A program made the position numbers and the translations under genes. Shown here piece after piece: positions 7,101 to 14,962 of a stretch of 20,921 nucleotides of DNA (positions are counted from its first letter, which is position 1; the number at the start of each line of letters is the position of its first letter). Source of the stretch: JACVRW01 sp035705985 (lineage in GTDB: Bacteria > Actinomycetota > Thermoleophilia > Solirubrobacterales > Thermoleophilaceae); NCBI GenBank assembly GCA_035705985.1, contig DASSVP010000206.1:1-20921 (forward strand), given 5' to 3'. Under the pieces are notes generated by a model. It saw nothing but the letters and a program-made list of their open reading frames with translations, was not told where the DNA came from and searched no databases.

Positions 7101-8228
7101 ATGTCCTACCAGGAGCTCAAGCTGTACCAGACGGGAACCTTCGTGGTGGGCAACCGCCTGCTGGATCCCGACCAACGCTCGGTGCAGGCCAGCGTCGACC
7201 GTTCCAACGCCCTCACCTCGGGCCACCGGGCATGTCAGGGCTGTGGCGAGGCGCTCGGCGCGCGCTACGTGCTCGACGCCGCGATGAGCGCGACCGGCAA
7301 CCAGCTGATCGCCGCGAACGCCACGGGCTGCCTGGAGGTCTTCTCGACTCCCTATCCCGAGTCCTCTTGGGGGCTCCCGTGGATCCACTCACTGTTCGGC
7401 AACGCGCCGGCGGTGGCTACCGGCGTGGCAGCCGCCCTTCGCGCGAAGGGCCGTGATGAGGTGCGGGTGATTGGCCAGGGCGGCGACGGCGGCACGCTCG
7501 ACATCGGCTTCGCCTGCCTGTCGGGGCTCTTCGAGCGCAACGACGACGTGCTCTTCGTCTGCTACGACAACGAGGCGTACATGAACACCGGCGTGCAGCG
7601 TTCGGGCGCCACCCCGCCCGCCGCCCGCACGGCGACAACCAAGCCCGTCGGCGACGAGCCCGGCAACGTTTTCGGCCAAGGCAAGAACGCGCCGCTTATC
7701 GCGATGGCGCACGAGATCCCCTACGTGGCGACGGCGACGGTCTCTGAGTTGCGCGACCTCGAGGCGAAGGTCGAGCGGGCGATGGAGTTCCGCGGCGCCC
7801 GCTACCTCCACGTCTTCGTCCCTTGCCCGCTCGGGTGGGGCTCGGCCTCGCGCGACACGATTCGCATCGCTCGGCTTGCGAAGGAGACGGGCCTGTTCCC
7901 TGTCTTTGAGGCCCAGAACGGCGAGGTGGTGAGCGTTTCCAAGATCCGGCGGCCCGTGCCGGTCGAGGAGTACCTGAAGCTGCAGCGGCGCTACTCGCAC
8001 CTGTTCGGGGACAACGGTCGCCCTGACGTGATAGCCCGCCTGCAGGAGATCGCAGACCGCAACATCAGGCGCTTCGGGCTGCTCGCCGGCGGGAAGGACG
8101 AGGTTCCGCCGGGTGACGCGACCGATGCTGCGGGGTTGCCGCCGGGCCAGGAGGGACCCGTCGAAGCGGCCGAGAGGGAGACCAACCTGATGCGGCTCCT
8201 GGCCGAGACGCACCACGGAGCGCAATGA
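7101..8228 (+). CDS. porB: 2-oxoacid:ferredoxin oxidoreductase, beta (TPP) subunit
   Basis: A 375-residue protein from ATG 7101, preceded by AGGAGAG. GHRACQGCGEALGARYVLDA carries two of the cysteines that ligate the proximal [4Fe-4S] cluster. The thiamine diphosphate motif is GQGGDGGTLDIGF (Asp129) followed by YDNEAYMNTGVQRSGATPP. FSTPYPESSWGLPWIHSLFGNAPAVATGVA is typical of pyruvate synthase beta chains. The C-terminus includes a PVPVEEYLKLQRRYSHLF segment found in this family. It has no dicluster ferredoxin domain of its own, so electrons need a partner, and the next gene ends with one. The stop overlaps the next ATG (ATGA), indicating coupled translation. Confidence 0.93.
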   Translation: MSYQELKLYQTGTFVVGNRLLDPDQRSVQASVDRSNALTSGHRACQGCGEALGARYVLDAAMSATGNQLIAANATGCLEVFSTPYPESSWGLPWIHSLFGNAPAVATGVAAALRAKGRDEVRVIGQGGDGGTLDIGFACLSGLFERNDDVLFVCYDNEAYMNTGVQRSGATPPAARTATTKPVGDEPGNVFGQGKNAPLIAMAHEIPYVATATVSELRDLEAKVERAMEFRGARYLHVFVPCPLGWGSASRDTIRIARLAKETGLFPVFEAQNGEVVSVSKIRRPVPVEEYLKLQRRYSHLFGDNGRPDVIARLQEIADRNIRRFGLLAGGKDEVPPGDATDAAGLPPGQEGPVEAAERETNLMRLLAETHHGAQ

Positions 8229-9874
8229 GCGACAAGCCCTTCGCCATCACCCTTGACGCCGGCTCGAGCCTGGCCAACAAGACCGGCAGCTGGCGGACCG
8301 AGCGCGCCGTCTACGTGGAACGACAGCCGCCGTGCAACCACGCCTGCCCGGCGGGCGAGAACATCCGAGCCTGGCTCTACGAGGCGGAGTCAGGCGAAGG
8401 CGGGTACGAGCGGGCGTGGCGCAAGGTGATGGAGGACAACCCGTTCCCGGCGATCATGGGGAGGGTCTGCTACCACCCCTGCGAGACGTCCTGCAACCGC
8501 GCGCAACTCGACGAGGCCGTGGGGATCAACTCGGTTGAGGGCTTCCTCGGCGACGAGGCAATCAGACAGGGCTGGTCGGTCGACGTGACGCGCGCGCCCT
8601 CGGGCAAGCGGGTGCTCATCGTCGGCGCCGGCCCCTCCGGTCTCTCCGCGGCCTACCACCTATGCCGCCTCGGCCACGACGTGACGATCCAGGAGGCCGG
8701 CCCGATGGTGGGCGGGATGATGCGATTCGGGATCCCCAAGTACCGCCTGCCGCGCGACGTGCTCGACGCCGAGGCCCAGCGGATCCTCGACATGGGGGTG
8801 ACGCTCGAGTTGAATCACAAGGTCACGAACCTCCTGGAGACCATGCAGGAGGGGCGCTTCGACGCCGCCTTCCTCGCGGTGGGCGCCCACATCGGCAAGC
8901 GCGCCTACATCCCGGCCGGCGAGGCCACTCGGATCCTCGACGCCGTCTCCGTGCTTCGCGGCATGGAGGGGGAGGAGAAGCCGATGCTGGGGCGGCGCGT
9001 CGTCGTCTACGGCGGCGGCAACACCGCGATGGACGTTGCCCGCACCGCGAAGCGGCTGGGCGCCACCGAGGCGATCGTCGTCTACCGGCGCACGCGCGAA
9101 CGGATGCCGGCGCACGAGTTCGAGGTCGAAGAGGCCGAGGAGGAGGGCGTGATGATGAGGTGGCTCTCCACGATCAAACGGGCCGACGAGGGAAGGCTCG
9201 TGCTGGAAAAGATGGAGCTGGACGAGAGCGGCTTCCCGCAGCCGACCGGCGAGCTCGAGTACCTCGAGACGGACTCGCTCGTGCTGGCGCTCGGCCAGGA
9301 GGCCGACCTCTCACTGCTCGACGGGGTGCCGGGACTCGAAGTGGAGGACGGGGTCGTCAAGGTCGGTCCGAACCTGATGACCGGCCACGCCGGGATCTTC
9401 GCCGGCGGCGACATGGTCCCGGCCGAGCGAACCGTCACAGTCGGCATCGGGCACGGCAAGAGGGCCGCCGGCTGCATCGACCTCTGGTTGCGAGGAGGTA
9501 TGTATGAGCCGCCGCCCGAGCCTGAGCTGGCGAACTACGACAAGCTCAACACCTGGTACTACGCGGACGCGCCCCGGACCCATCGCCCCCAGCTCGATCT
9601 GGCCCGCCGCAGCTCGACGTTCGAGGAGATAAGGCACTCCCTCGACCAGTCGAACGCACTCTACGAAGCGCGTCGCTGCCTCTCCTGCGGCAACTGCTTC
9701 TCCTGCGATAACTGCTACGGCGTCTGTCCCGACAACGCCGTGCGGAAGCTCAGCGATGCTGCATCCGCCAATGTGAACGGCTACGAGATCGACCTCGACT
9801 TCTGCAAAGGGTGCGGAATGTGCGTCTCGGAGTGCCCGTCCGGGGCGATCAAGATGGTCCCGGAAGAGATCTGA
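8225..9874 (+). CDS. GltD-like NAD(P)/FAD oxidoreductase fused to dicluster ferredoxin
   Basis: A 549-residue protein with three parts. Residues 30-100 are an N-terminal iron-sulfur domain like that of glutamate synthase small subunit (Cys37, Cys41, Cys82, Cys86, Cys90). Residues 125-455 are a two-dinucleotide-binding module, with an FAD Rossmann motif VGAGPSG at about 133-139 and a second nucleotide motif YGGGNTAMDVA at about 262-271. Residues 480-549 hold two [4Fe-4S] motifs, CLSCGNCFSCDNCYGVCP from Cys485 and CKGCGMCVSECP from Cys527. It overlaps porB by 4 bases. I infer that the C-terminal clusters replace the delta/ferredoxin subunit and that the flavin module exchanges electrons with NAD(P)H, giving an NAD(P)-linked 2-oxoacid synthase or oxidoreductase. 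Glutamate synthase itself is unlikely because no large subunit is nearby. Confidence 0.88.
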   Translation: MSDKPFAITLDAGSSLANKTGSWRTERAVYVERQPPCNHACPAGENIRAWLYEAESGEGGYERAWRKVMEDNPFPAIMGRVCYHPCETSCNRAQLDEAVGINSVEGFLGDEAIRQGWSVDVTRAPSGKRVLIVGAGPSGLSAAYHLCRLGHDVTIQEAGPMVGGMMRFGIPKYRLPRDVLDAEAQRILDMGVTLELNHKVTNLLETMQEGRFDAAFLAVGAHIGKRAYIPAGEATRILDAVSVLRGMEGEEKPMLGRRVVVYGGGNTAMDVARTAKRLGATEAIVVYRRTRERMPAHEFEVEEAEEEGVMMRWLSTIKRADEGRLVLEKMELDESGFPQPTGELEYLETDSLVLALGQEADLSLLDGVPGLEVEDGVVKVGPNLMTGHAGIFAGGDMVPAERTVTVGIGHGKRAAGCIDLWLRGGMYEPPPEPELANYDKLNTWYYADAPRTHRPQLDLARRSSTFEEIRHSLDQSNALYEARRCLSCGNCFSCDNCYGVCPDNAVRKLSDAASANVNGYEIDLDFCKGCGMCVSECPSGAIKMVPEEI

Positions 9875-9913
9875 GCGCACTCGGCTTCGATCGGGGGCTG
9901 CGTTCGCTCTCTT

Positions 9914-9958
9914 GTGGAAGCGCGTTGGAAGCAGCAAACTGCAGCAGAGCGCAGCAGC
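9914..9958 (+). repeat. Box A of the composite repeat, copy 4 unit
   Basis: GTGGAAGCGCGTTGGAAGC followed by AGCAAACTGCAGCAGAGCGC. This is the clearest copy and matches the reverse complement of 14713-14759 at most positions. It starts 40 bases after the end of the GltD-like gene and lies 70 bases before the tRNA-like core. Confidence 0.68.
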
Positions 9959-10000
9959 GAGTCGCGGCACATCGCTCGCCGCGCCGAGTTAGCGACCGGC

Positions 10001-10070
10001 GGCGGTAGACGGCGGCACCTGCTCGCGCCTTACAAGCAGGAGGTCGCCCGTTCGAGCCGGGCACCGCCCA
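10001..10070 (+). repeat. tRNA-Val(UAC)-like element, copy 4
   Basis: The core at 10029-10070 is identical to copy 1 except for one anticodon-stem base (GCAGG for GCAAG). GGCGGTAGACGGCGGCACCTG upstream parallels the GGTAGACGGCAGCAGGTG of copy 1. Box C follows at 10092-10132 (ACCGCCGCTAGGACGCCTGAC) and matches copy 5. The 9875-10175 gap, between two genes that point at each other, is largely this unit; no other terminator is evident. Confidence 0.75.
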
Positions 10071-10175
10071 TCACACCGGGCCGCTCACTTGCGCGGAACC
10101 GCCGCTAGGACGCCTGACACTGCTGCTTGTCGCGCGTGGCGAAACTGGGCTACGCGAGACGGTGGCACATGACAA

Positions 10176-11528
10176 TCATTGGAAGATCTCGGTCGTGCAG
10201 TCGCCTCCTTGGAGCCGCACCTCATGGGCGCGCGCCGGCCCATCGGGGCGTGCGTGGAAATCGACGAAGAAGTCGCGGTCGACCTCCATCCCGCCCTCCG
10301 GATCGCAGTCGACCTTCAAGAGCCAGGAGCGCAGCTCCGGATAGAACTGGTTATCCCAGCTCGAGTAGAGCGAGTTGGTGACGTACAGGCGACGCCCGTC
10401 CAAGGAGAGTTGGATCATCTGGGGTCCGCCGTTGAGGTCGCGGCCGGCGTCGTTCGGCTTCCCCAGCAGGCCGCCGAGCCAGAGCTGTCCGATCAGCTTC
10501 GGCTGGCTGGGGTCGGAGACGTCGTACTGGCGCAGGTCACCATGGAGCCAGTTCGACAGGTAGAGGAAGTGGTCGTCCATCGAGAGCACGATGTCGGTGA
10601 TGAGGCCCGGGACCCCGCCCGGCAGCGGCCAGCCCTCGAGCTCCACGTTCTCCACGTCCGCGACGGTCTCGGCGCCCCAGCTCCCGTTGTCGCGCGAGAA
10701 GCGGATGATGTTGCTCGCGAGGGTGGCGCCGACGAAGCCCTGGTCGGCGTCGGGATCGTGCAGCCACCGGATCTCGAGCGGCACGAGCCCCGCCTCGCCG
10801 AGGTCGACGGTCTGCTCGAGGCGGCGTTCGGAGAGGCTCCAGAAGTGGAGTCGCTGCCCGTAGCGGCCCGCCGCCACGTCGTCGATGTCGAAGCCATCCT
10901 CGTAGGCGTTCGGCTCGCCGAACTCCGAGGAGATCAGCGTGTCCTTTCGCGGCTGGTACCAGAAGTCGTAGTTGAGCGGCGGTGTCTCGCCGCCGTCCTC
11001 CCAGCGTCCCTTCACCTCGAACGTCATCGCGTCGAGCACCGCGAAGCCGCCCGCGCCGCCGCCGTCGGCGTCGCCCAGCATGCTCACGACCACGTTGTCG
11101 CCCGGCATGCAGTGGACCGTGTGCGGGCGGGTGTAGCCGGTCTTGCGTACCAGCTCCTCGGGCTCGATTACCTTCTCGATCCGAGGCCGGCGCGGGTCGT
11201 CGGCCACGTTCATCACGTGGATGCGCGAGGAGCGGAAGCCGGGGACGATCAGGTGCGACCGGTCCGGCCCGTGGCAGGCCGAGCTGCAGCGGTTCCAGCC
11301 GTAGTGGTGGAGCTCGTCCCCGGTGTTCGGCACCGGCGTCTCGTGCACGATCCGTCCGTACTCGTCCGAGTCCGGGTTCACATCCACGACGGCAAGGAAG
11401 TCCGGCTTATCCACACCCGTCCCCACGTGCAGGCAGGCGACGTACACGAACTCCTCGGGCGACGCCTGAAGGGCCTCCTGCGGCGAGCTATAGAAGGAGG
11501 CGGGGCTCTGACCGGCTTGGTCGCTCAT
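10176..11528 (-). CDS. SBP56 / methanethiol oxidase family protein
   Basis: A 450-residue soluble protein of the selenium-binding protein (SELENBP1) family, a seven-bladed beta-propeller. Landmarks include YVACLHVGTG near the N-terminus, HHYGWNRCSSAC at 74-85, RPHTVHCMPGD at 134-144, DFWYQPRKDTLISSEFGEP, RLYVTNSLYSSWDNQFYP and the C-terminal VRLQGGDCTTEIFQ. Characterised relatives are copper-dependent methanethiol oxidases that make formaldehyde, hydrogen sulfide and hydrogen peroxide; others have no proven role. ATG 11528 follows GGGAGG and the length is normal. No copper chaperone or sulfur gene is adjacent, and no signal peptide is seen although some bacterial enzymes are periplasmic, so the substrate is uncertain. 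It is divergent from the AI-2E-type transporter. Confidence 0.9.
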   Translation of the reverse strand: MSDQAGQSPASFYSSPQEALQASPEEFVYVACLHVGTGVDKPDFLAVVDVNPDSDEYGRIVHETPVPNTGDELHHYGWNRCSSACHGPDRSHLIVPGFRSSRIHVMNVADDPRRPRIEKVIEPEELVRKTGYTRPHTVHCMPGDNVVVSMLGDADGGGAGGFAVLDAMTFEVKGRWEDGGETPPLNYDFWYQPRKDTLISSEFGEPNAYEDGFDIDDVAAGRYGQRLHFWSLSERRLEQTVDLGEAGLVPLEIRWLHDPDADQGFVGATLASNIIRFSRDNGSWGAETVADVENVELEGWPLPGGVPGLITDIVLSMDDHFLYLSNWLHGDLRQYDVSDPSQPKLIGQLWLGGLLGKPNDAGRDLNGGPQMIQLSLDGRRLYVTNSLYSSWDNQFYPELRSWLLKVDCDPEGGMEVDRDFFVDFHARPDGPARAHEVRLQGGDCTTEIFQ

Positions 11529-11583
11529 GGGTCCTCCCCTGTGGTGGTGTGAGTTGAGGCATAGCCTAGACCTCCGGTGTCCC

Positions 11584-11607
11584 GGGCGACCGGCTCACGG
11601 GTCGCCC
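11584..11607. promoter_or_regulatory. 8-bp hairpin upstream of the SBP56-type gene
   Basis: GGGCGACC and GGTCGCCC pair with an 8-base loop, followed by TTT on the plus strand. It lies 55-79 bases upstream of the minus-strand ATG at 11528, so it is either in that gene's leader or a plus-strand terminator. I cannot tell which. Confidence 0.35.
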
Positions 11608-11970
11608 TTTGGCTGACCGCCCCTGGCCGACCTCCGCCTCGTAGCGCGGGTCGGCTTGACCTCCGCCCGGTTCGGCGTGGCTGGCGATGGCATCGTGTGG
11701 CACGCCGCCCCCCGGTCTCAAGCCGTCCCGGGCAAGGACGCGTCCCCGTACAGGCTCGCGAGACGCTGGCATCGGACAAGGAATGGTGTCTCCGATGGCT
11801 CTCGCGCTCGCGGGGCGGATCAGCAGGTTCCACGCCTGAGGTCGGCCGGCGGGCAGGTCTTTTCCGCCGGCGCTCGAACCTCGCTGCTGAGGGGAGACGA
11901 GAACAGCGATGGGGGAGACATGACAAGGCGCTCTCGATGCGCCGCCCTGCGCGTGGTCGAACGCTGATCG
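11608..11970. other. Divergent intergenic region without a recognised gene
   Basis: About 360 bases between the start of the SBP56-type gene and the transporter ATG. A 103-codon plus-strand frame (11656-11967) ends 3 bases before that ATG, but its translation matches no family I know and has no convincing ribosome binding site. A 7-bp inverted repeat (CATCGGA/TCCGATG) lies around 11770-11800. The region probably contains the two divergent promoters, which I cannot place. Confidence 0.3.
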
Positions 11971-13050
11971 ATGGCGTCCGAGCGCACCGCCGGGTTTGTC
12001 GCACCTGCGTGGCTCACGCAGCTCGGTTTCTCGTCGTGGCTGCTTGTCGGCTTCGTGTTGGTCATCGTCGGGCTCATCTGGCTGCTCGGCGAGACGTCCA
12101 CGATCGTCATGCCGGTGGTCCTGGCCACGGTGCTCGGCGCGGTTGCCGGACCTGCGGTCGGCTGGCTTGAGCGCCACCGGATTCCGCGCCTCGGTGGGGC
12201 GATCCTCGTCCTGCTCGGGCTTGTGGCCATCGGCGTACTCATCTTCTGCCTCGTGTTCGGCGGCATTTCCGCGCAGTCGGGCGACATCTCTACGAAGCTG
12301 AACGAGGCGCTGGACGAGGTCCAGGGATGGTTCGCCGACCTCGGCGTGGACAGCACGCAGAACGCCAAGCAGGACGTGCAGGAGGCCGCGCCCGAGATCC
12401 GCACGACGCTGTTGAGCGGCGTCGCCGCGGGCGTCCAAGGTCTGAAGTCAATGCTGTTCTTTCTTGCCTTCGCCGCGCTCAGCACACTGTTCGTGCTCAA
12501 GGACGCGCCGATCATGCACCGCTTCATCAACCGGCACTTGGGCGTGCCCGAACCCACCGCCAACATCGTCACGAGCAACATCGCGAAGTCGCTGCGGAGC
12601 TACTTCCTGGCGGTCACGATCATCGCCGTCTTCAACGCGGTCCTGATCGGCGGGGCGGCCCTGATCCTCGGAGTGCCGCTCGCGGGAACGATCGCGGTCG
12701 TGACGTTCGTCGGGGCCTACGTGCCCTTCGTCGGCGCGTGGGTGGCCGGCGGCTTCGCGGTCCTAATCGCGCTCGGCGGTGCGGGAACGTCCGAGGCGCT
12801 GATCATGGCGGTCGTCGCTCTGCTTGCGAACGGCGTGCTTCAGCAGATGGTCCAGCCGTTCGTGATGGGTGCGACGCTGAACCTCAACCCGTTGGTGGTG
12901 CTCGTTGTCACCATCGGCGCGGGCGCCCTGTTCGGGATGGTCGGGCTGACGCTCGCAGCCCCGCTGACCTCCGCGGCCGTGCATATTGCCGATGAGCTGC
13001 GGAGCATTGCCGCCGCAGGTAATGGATCGACGCCCGCCGTGCCCGGCTGA
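11971..13050 (+). CDS. AI-2E family (PF01594-type) membrane transporter
   Basis: A 359-residue polytopic membrane protein. Two or three N-terminal helices (WLLVGFVLVIVGLIWLL, VVLATVLGAVAG, GAILVLLGLVAIGVLIF) are followed by a soluble segment at about 100-150 and then four or five helices. The C-terminal half has the family pattern: ALSTLFVLKDAP, SLRSYFLAVTIIAVFNAVL, GAYVPFVGAWVAGGFAVLIAL, QQMVQPFVMGATLNLNPLVVL and GLTLAAPLTSA. Members include the E. coli autoinducer-2 exporter YdgG/TqsA and Na+/H+ antiporters, so the substrate cannot be named. ATG 11971 lacks a strong ribosome binding site, but the protein starts normally. Its TGA shares the palindrome TGATCA with the stop of the gene facing it. 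Confidence 0.9.
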   Translation: MASERTAGFVAPAWLTQLGFSSWLLVGFVLVIVGLIWLLGETSTIVMPVVLATVLGAVAGPAVGWLERHRIPRLGGAILVLLGLVAIGVLIFCLVFGGISAQSGDISTKLNEALDEVQGWFADLGVDSTQNAKQDVQEAAPEIRTTLLSGVAAGVQGLKSMLFFLAFAALSTLFVLKDAPIMHRFINRHLGVPEPTANIVTSNIAKSLRSYFLAVTIIAVFNAVLIGGAALILGVPLAGTIAVVTFVGAYVPFVGAWVAGGFAVLIALGGAGTSEALIMAVVALLANGVLQQMVQPFVMGATLNLNPLVVLVVTIGAGALFGMVGLTLAAPLTSAAVHIADELRSIAAAGNGSTPAVPG

Positions 13051-13971
13051 TCACGCTCCGCGGCGCCGATCCTGGATCCGTACCCGCAGCATGTCCCACC
13101 GCGACCCCGCCGCGGCGGTGACCTGGTTCCATTGCCGCCGGACCTCGTCGTCGGCGGGCCGTTCGCCCCGCCGAATGCGGCCGAGCTCCTGGTGGACCTC
13201 GCGGCCGGCCGCAGCCGCGCCGACGACTGCGACCATGAGGCAGAAGAACGCGGAGATCATGGCGAAAACCGCGCCAATCACGCCGTAGCGGGTGGCGTAC
13301 GTGCTGAAGAGGTGCGGGACGTACACCGTCGCGCCGACGGAGCACAGAGCGAGCAGCACGGACCCGAGCACCGCGAATGGAATGAGGTCCTCGCGAGCGA
13401 TCCGCCTGGCGCTGAGGATCCGGCCGCTCCACAGCAGGAACACCGCCGTCACCGGCATGACGAGGAGCGTCGCGCCCAGTTCAAGGCGGCCTCCTCCCAA
13501 CTCGCCGCGGATGACACCGCTGAGGAAGAGGTACACCGCCAGCCCGACGATCCAGAGCAGGCCGTTGAATGTGTTGCGGACGCTCAACGGTGTGAGCTCC
13601 CATGTCTGCTCGAACAGCCGCTGCACGGCCCTCGAGAAGCTCAGCACGGCGAGCATCAGGAAGAGGAACCCGATCACGCCGAGGGTCGTAGGTGTGCCGG
13701 AAGCGGGCGCGAAGATGTCCCTTACCGCCTCCGCACCGCCTCCGGTCAGTTCGTAGCGGTCGATGACCCGCTCAGCCGTACCCTTGCCTCCGAGTTGCGA
13801 GGCCGCGGCGCTGATGAGGATCGTCAGGGGGATCGTGGCGGTGAGCGCCGCAGAAGCCAGGGCAATCGCCCGGTCGAATCCCGCCACCTTCTGGAACCGG
13901 CTGACGGCACGGAGCACGAATTCCGGTCGCAGCCAGAACGTCAGCGTGCGGACGACGCGCTCGCGATTCAT
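13051..13971 (-). CDS. YihY/BrkB family inner-membrane protein
   Basis: A 306-residue membrane protein with about six helices. The family features are the N-terminal AIALASAALTATIPLTILISAA block, the loop with GVIGFLFLMLAVLSFSRAVQRLFEQTWEL, the SVRNTFNGLLWIVGLAVYLFL helix, and a C-terminal pair (YGVIGAVFAMISAFFCLMVAVVGAAAAG) before a charged tail. The family was once linked to ribonuclease BN and to Bordetella serum resistance; its molecular role is unsettled. The upstream site (GGGCGAGGC) is weak. It is convergent with the transporter with no bases between the two stops, and lies downstream of the DUF7144-like gene on the same strand, possibly in one transcript. Confidence 0.87.
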   Translation of the reverse strand: MNRERVVRTLTFWLRPEFVLRAVSRFQKVAGFDRAIALASAALTATIPLTILISAAASQLGGKGTAERVIDRYELTGGGAEAVRDIFAPASGTPTTLGVIGFLFLMLAVLSFSRAVQRLFEQTWELTPLSVRNTFNGLLWIVGLAVYLFLSGVIRGELGGGRLELGATLLVMPVTAVFLLWSGRILSARRIAREDLIPFAVLGSVLLALCSVGATVYVPHLFSTYATRYGVIGAVFAMISAFFCLMVAVVGAAAAGREVHQELGRIRRGERPADDEVRRQWNQVTAAAGSRWDMLRVRIQDRRRGA

Positions 13972-14052
13972 GCCTCGCCCGCTCGGCTTCGCTGAATCGT
14001 CGGCCTCGATGCCACAGCGCTTACGGGGCGCCGGGGCCGGCGCATATTGGGC

Positions 14053-14436
14053 TCAGCGAGCCGGCACGCGGTCGTCGTCTCCGAGAATGATGATGCCGTA
14101 GACGATCCACACGCACAGGAAGAAGACGGCGAGCGACCACCACGGGTTTGAGCCGCCGATCGACAGCAGCGCCCCGATCGCGCCCAGGCTGCCGCCGACG
14201 ATGCCGACGATCCGTCCGTAGGTGTTGCCGGCCAGAAGAGAGAAACCCCCGGTGAGCTGGATCACAGCGAGGACGATCAGCACCCACCCCAGGGTGTTGA
14301 GGTCGGTGAAGATGTACCTCGTGTCGTTGGCGAAGATGTTCGCGCTGTCCAGCGCGCCGATGCCATAGATGATGTTGAGCGTTCCCGCGATCACCAGCAG
14401 GATCGCCGCGAATGTCGCTCGACCCGCACCTCGCAT
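14053..14436 (-). CDS. DUF7144-like four-helix membrane protein
   Basis: A 127-residue protein with four hydrophobic helices: FAAILLVIAGTLNIIYGIGAL, TLGWVLIVLAVIQLTGGFSLL, IVGIVGGSLGAIGALLSI and WWSLAVFFLCVWIVYGIIIL. The N-terminal helix with NIIYGIGA and the GGFSLLAGNTYGRIVGI loop fit the DUF7144/small actinobacterial membrane protein pattern. The start at 14436 is fixed by an excellent ribosome binding site; a longer frame upstream to 14628 is not needed. Function is unknown. It lies about 80 bases upstream of the YihY/BrkB gene in the same orientation. Confidence 0.8.
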   Translation of the reverse strand: MRGAGRATFAAILLVIAGTLNIIYGIGALDSANIFANDTRYIFTDLNTLGWVLIVLAVIQLTGGFSLLAGNTYGRIVGIVGGSLGAIGALLSIGGSNPWWSLAVFFLCVWIVYGIIILGDDDRVPAR

Positions 14437-14440
14437 GCCG

Positions 14441-14450
14441 TACCTCCTTA
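14441..14450 (-). promoter_or_regulatory. Near-perfect ribosome binding site
   Basis: On the minus strand TAAGGAGGTA lies 4 bases before ATG 14436, one of the longest anti-SD matches in the window. It decides the start of the DUF7144-like gene and suggests high translation. Confidence 0.85.
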
Positions 14451-14712
14451 GTTCACTCGCTGGCTCTAGGCTCGTCGCCGTCCCTTTGTCATGGCAGCCG
14501 AATCGCCATGCGCTCGGCCAGTGTCTCGGCCTTGCGGGGCGCGATTCCGCGAACCAATGTCGCTCGCGTCCGGACGGATAGGCCGCCAGGCTACGCCCGC
14601 ACGAACCACGGCGCACGGGGGTGCGCACCCCAATCTCAGGTGCATGGCCACGTGGCCGAGAAGCTCAGCTATCGGCGCCTCGCTCAGGGCGCCCGGCGAG
14701 CGGGGCTGCGGA

Positions 14713-14759
14713 ATGCTGCCGCGCTCTGCTGCGGTTCGCCGCCTTCCAAGGCGCTTCCG
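14713..14759 (-). repeat. Inverted box A of the composite repeat, copy 5 unit
   Basis: The reverse complement reads GGAAGCGCCTTGGAAGGC and then GCGAACCGCAGCAGAGCGC, matching box A at 9914-9958. Here it is inverted relative to the tRNA-like element 58 bases downstream. The gap 14437-14794 otherwise holds nothing recognised. Confidence 0.65.
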
Positions 14760-14794
14760 GCGCCGCACAACCGCCGCCGCTTGGGATCGCGATA

Positions 14795-14859
14795 GGCCCG
14801 GCAGCAGGTGCTCGCGCCTTGCACGCAAGAGGTTGCCCGTTCGAGCCGGGCACCGCCCA
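14795..14859 (+). repeat. tRNA-Val-like element, copy 5
   Basis: The core at 14818-14859 has CTTGCAC in place of CTTACAA (the anticodon triplet would read TGC), AGGTT as variable loop, a perfect T-arm and ACCGCCCA. GGCCCGGCAGCAGGTGCTC upstream matches copy 1. Box C at 14877-14915 (ACCCGCCGCCAGCACGCCTGAC) matches copy 4. The different anticodon triplet and missing 5' half argue against a working tRNA. Confidence 0.7.
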
Positions 14860-14962
14860 CACTCCGGGCATTTCTCCGGCGGGACCCGCCGCCAGCACGC
14901 CTGACCACCGCTCCTAATCGGGCAGACCGGCGGTGACGCGGCGGGCGTCGGGGCTAGCTGAG

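Noticed and set aside
11566..12438. Long minus-strand frame upstream of and across the transporter start
   Set aside because: Composition is typical of antisense GC-rich shadows and no domain is recognisable.
14665..14908. Short minus-strand frames with NGRPLACKA or GARLERATSCL strings, here and at the other repeat copies
   Set aside because: These recurring peptides are antisense translations of the tRNA-like element, not a protein family.
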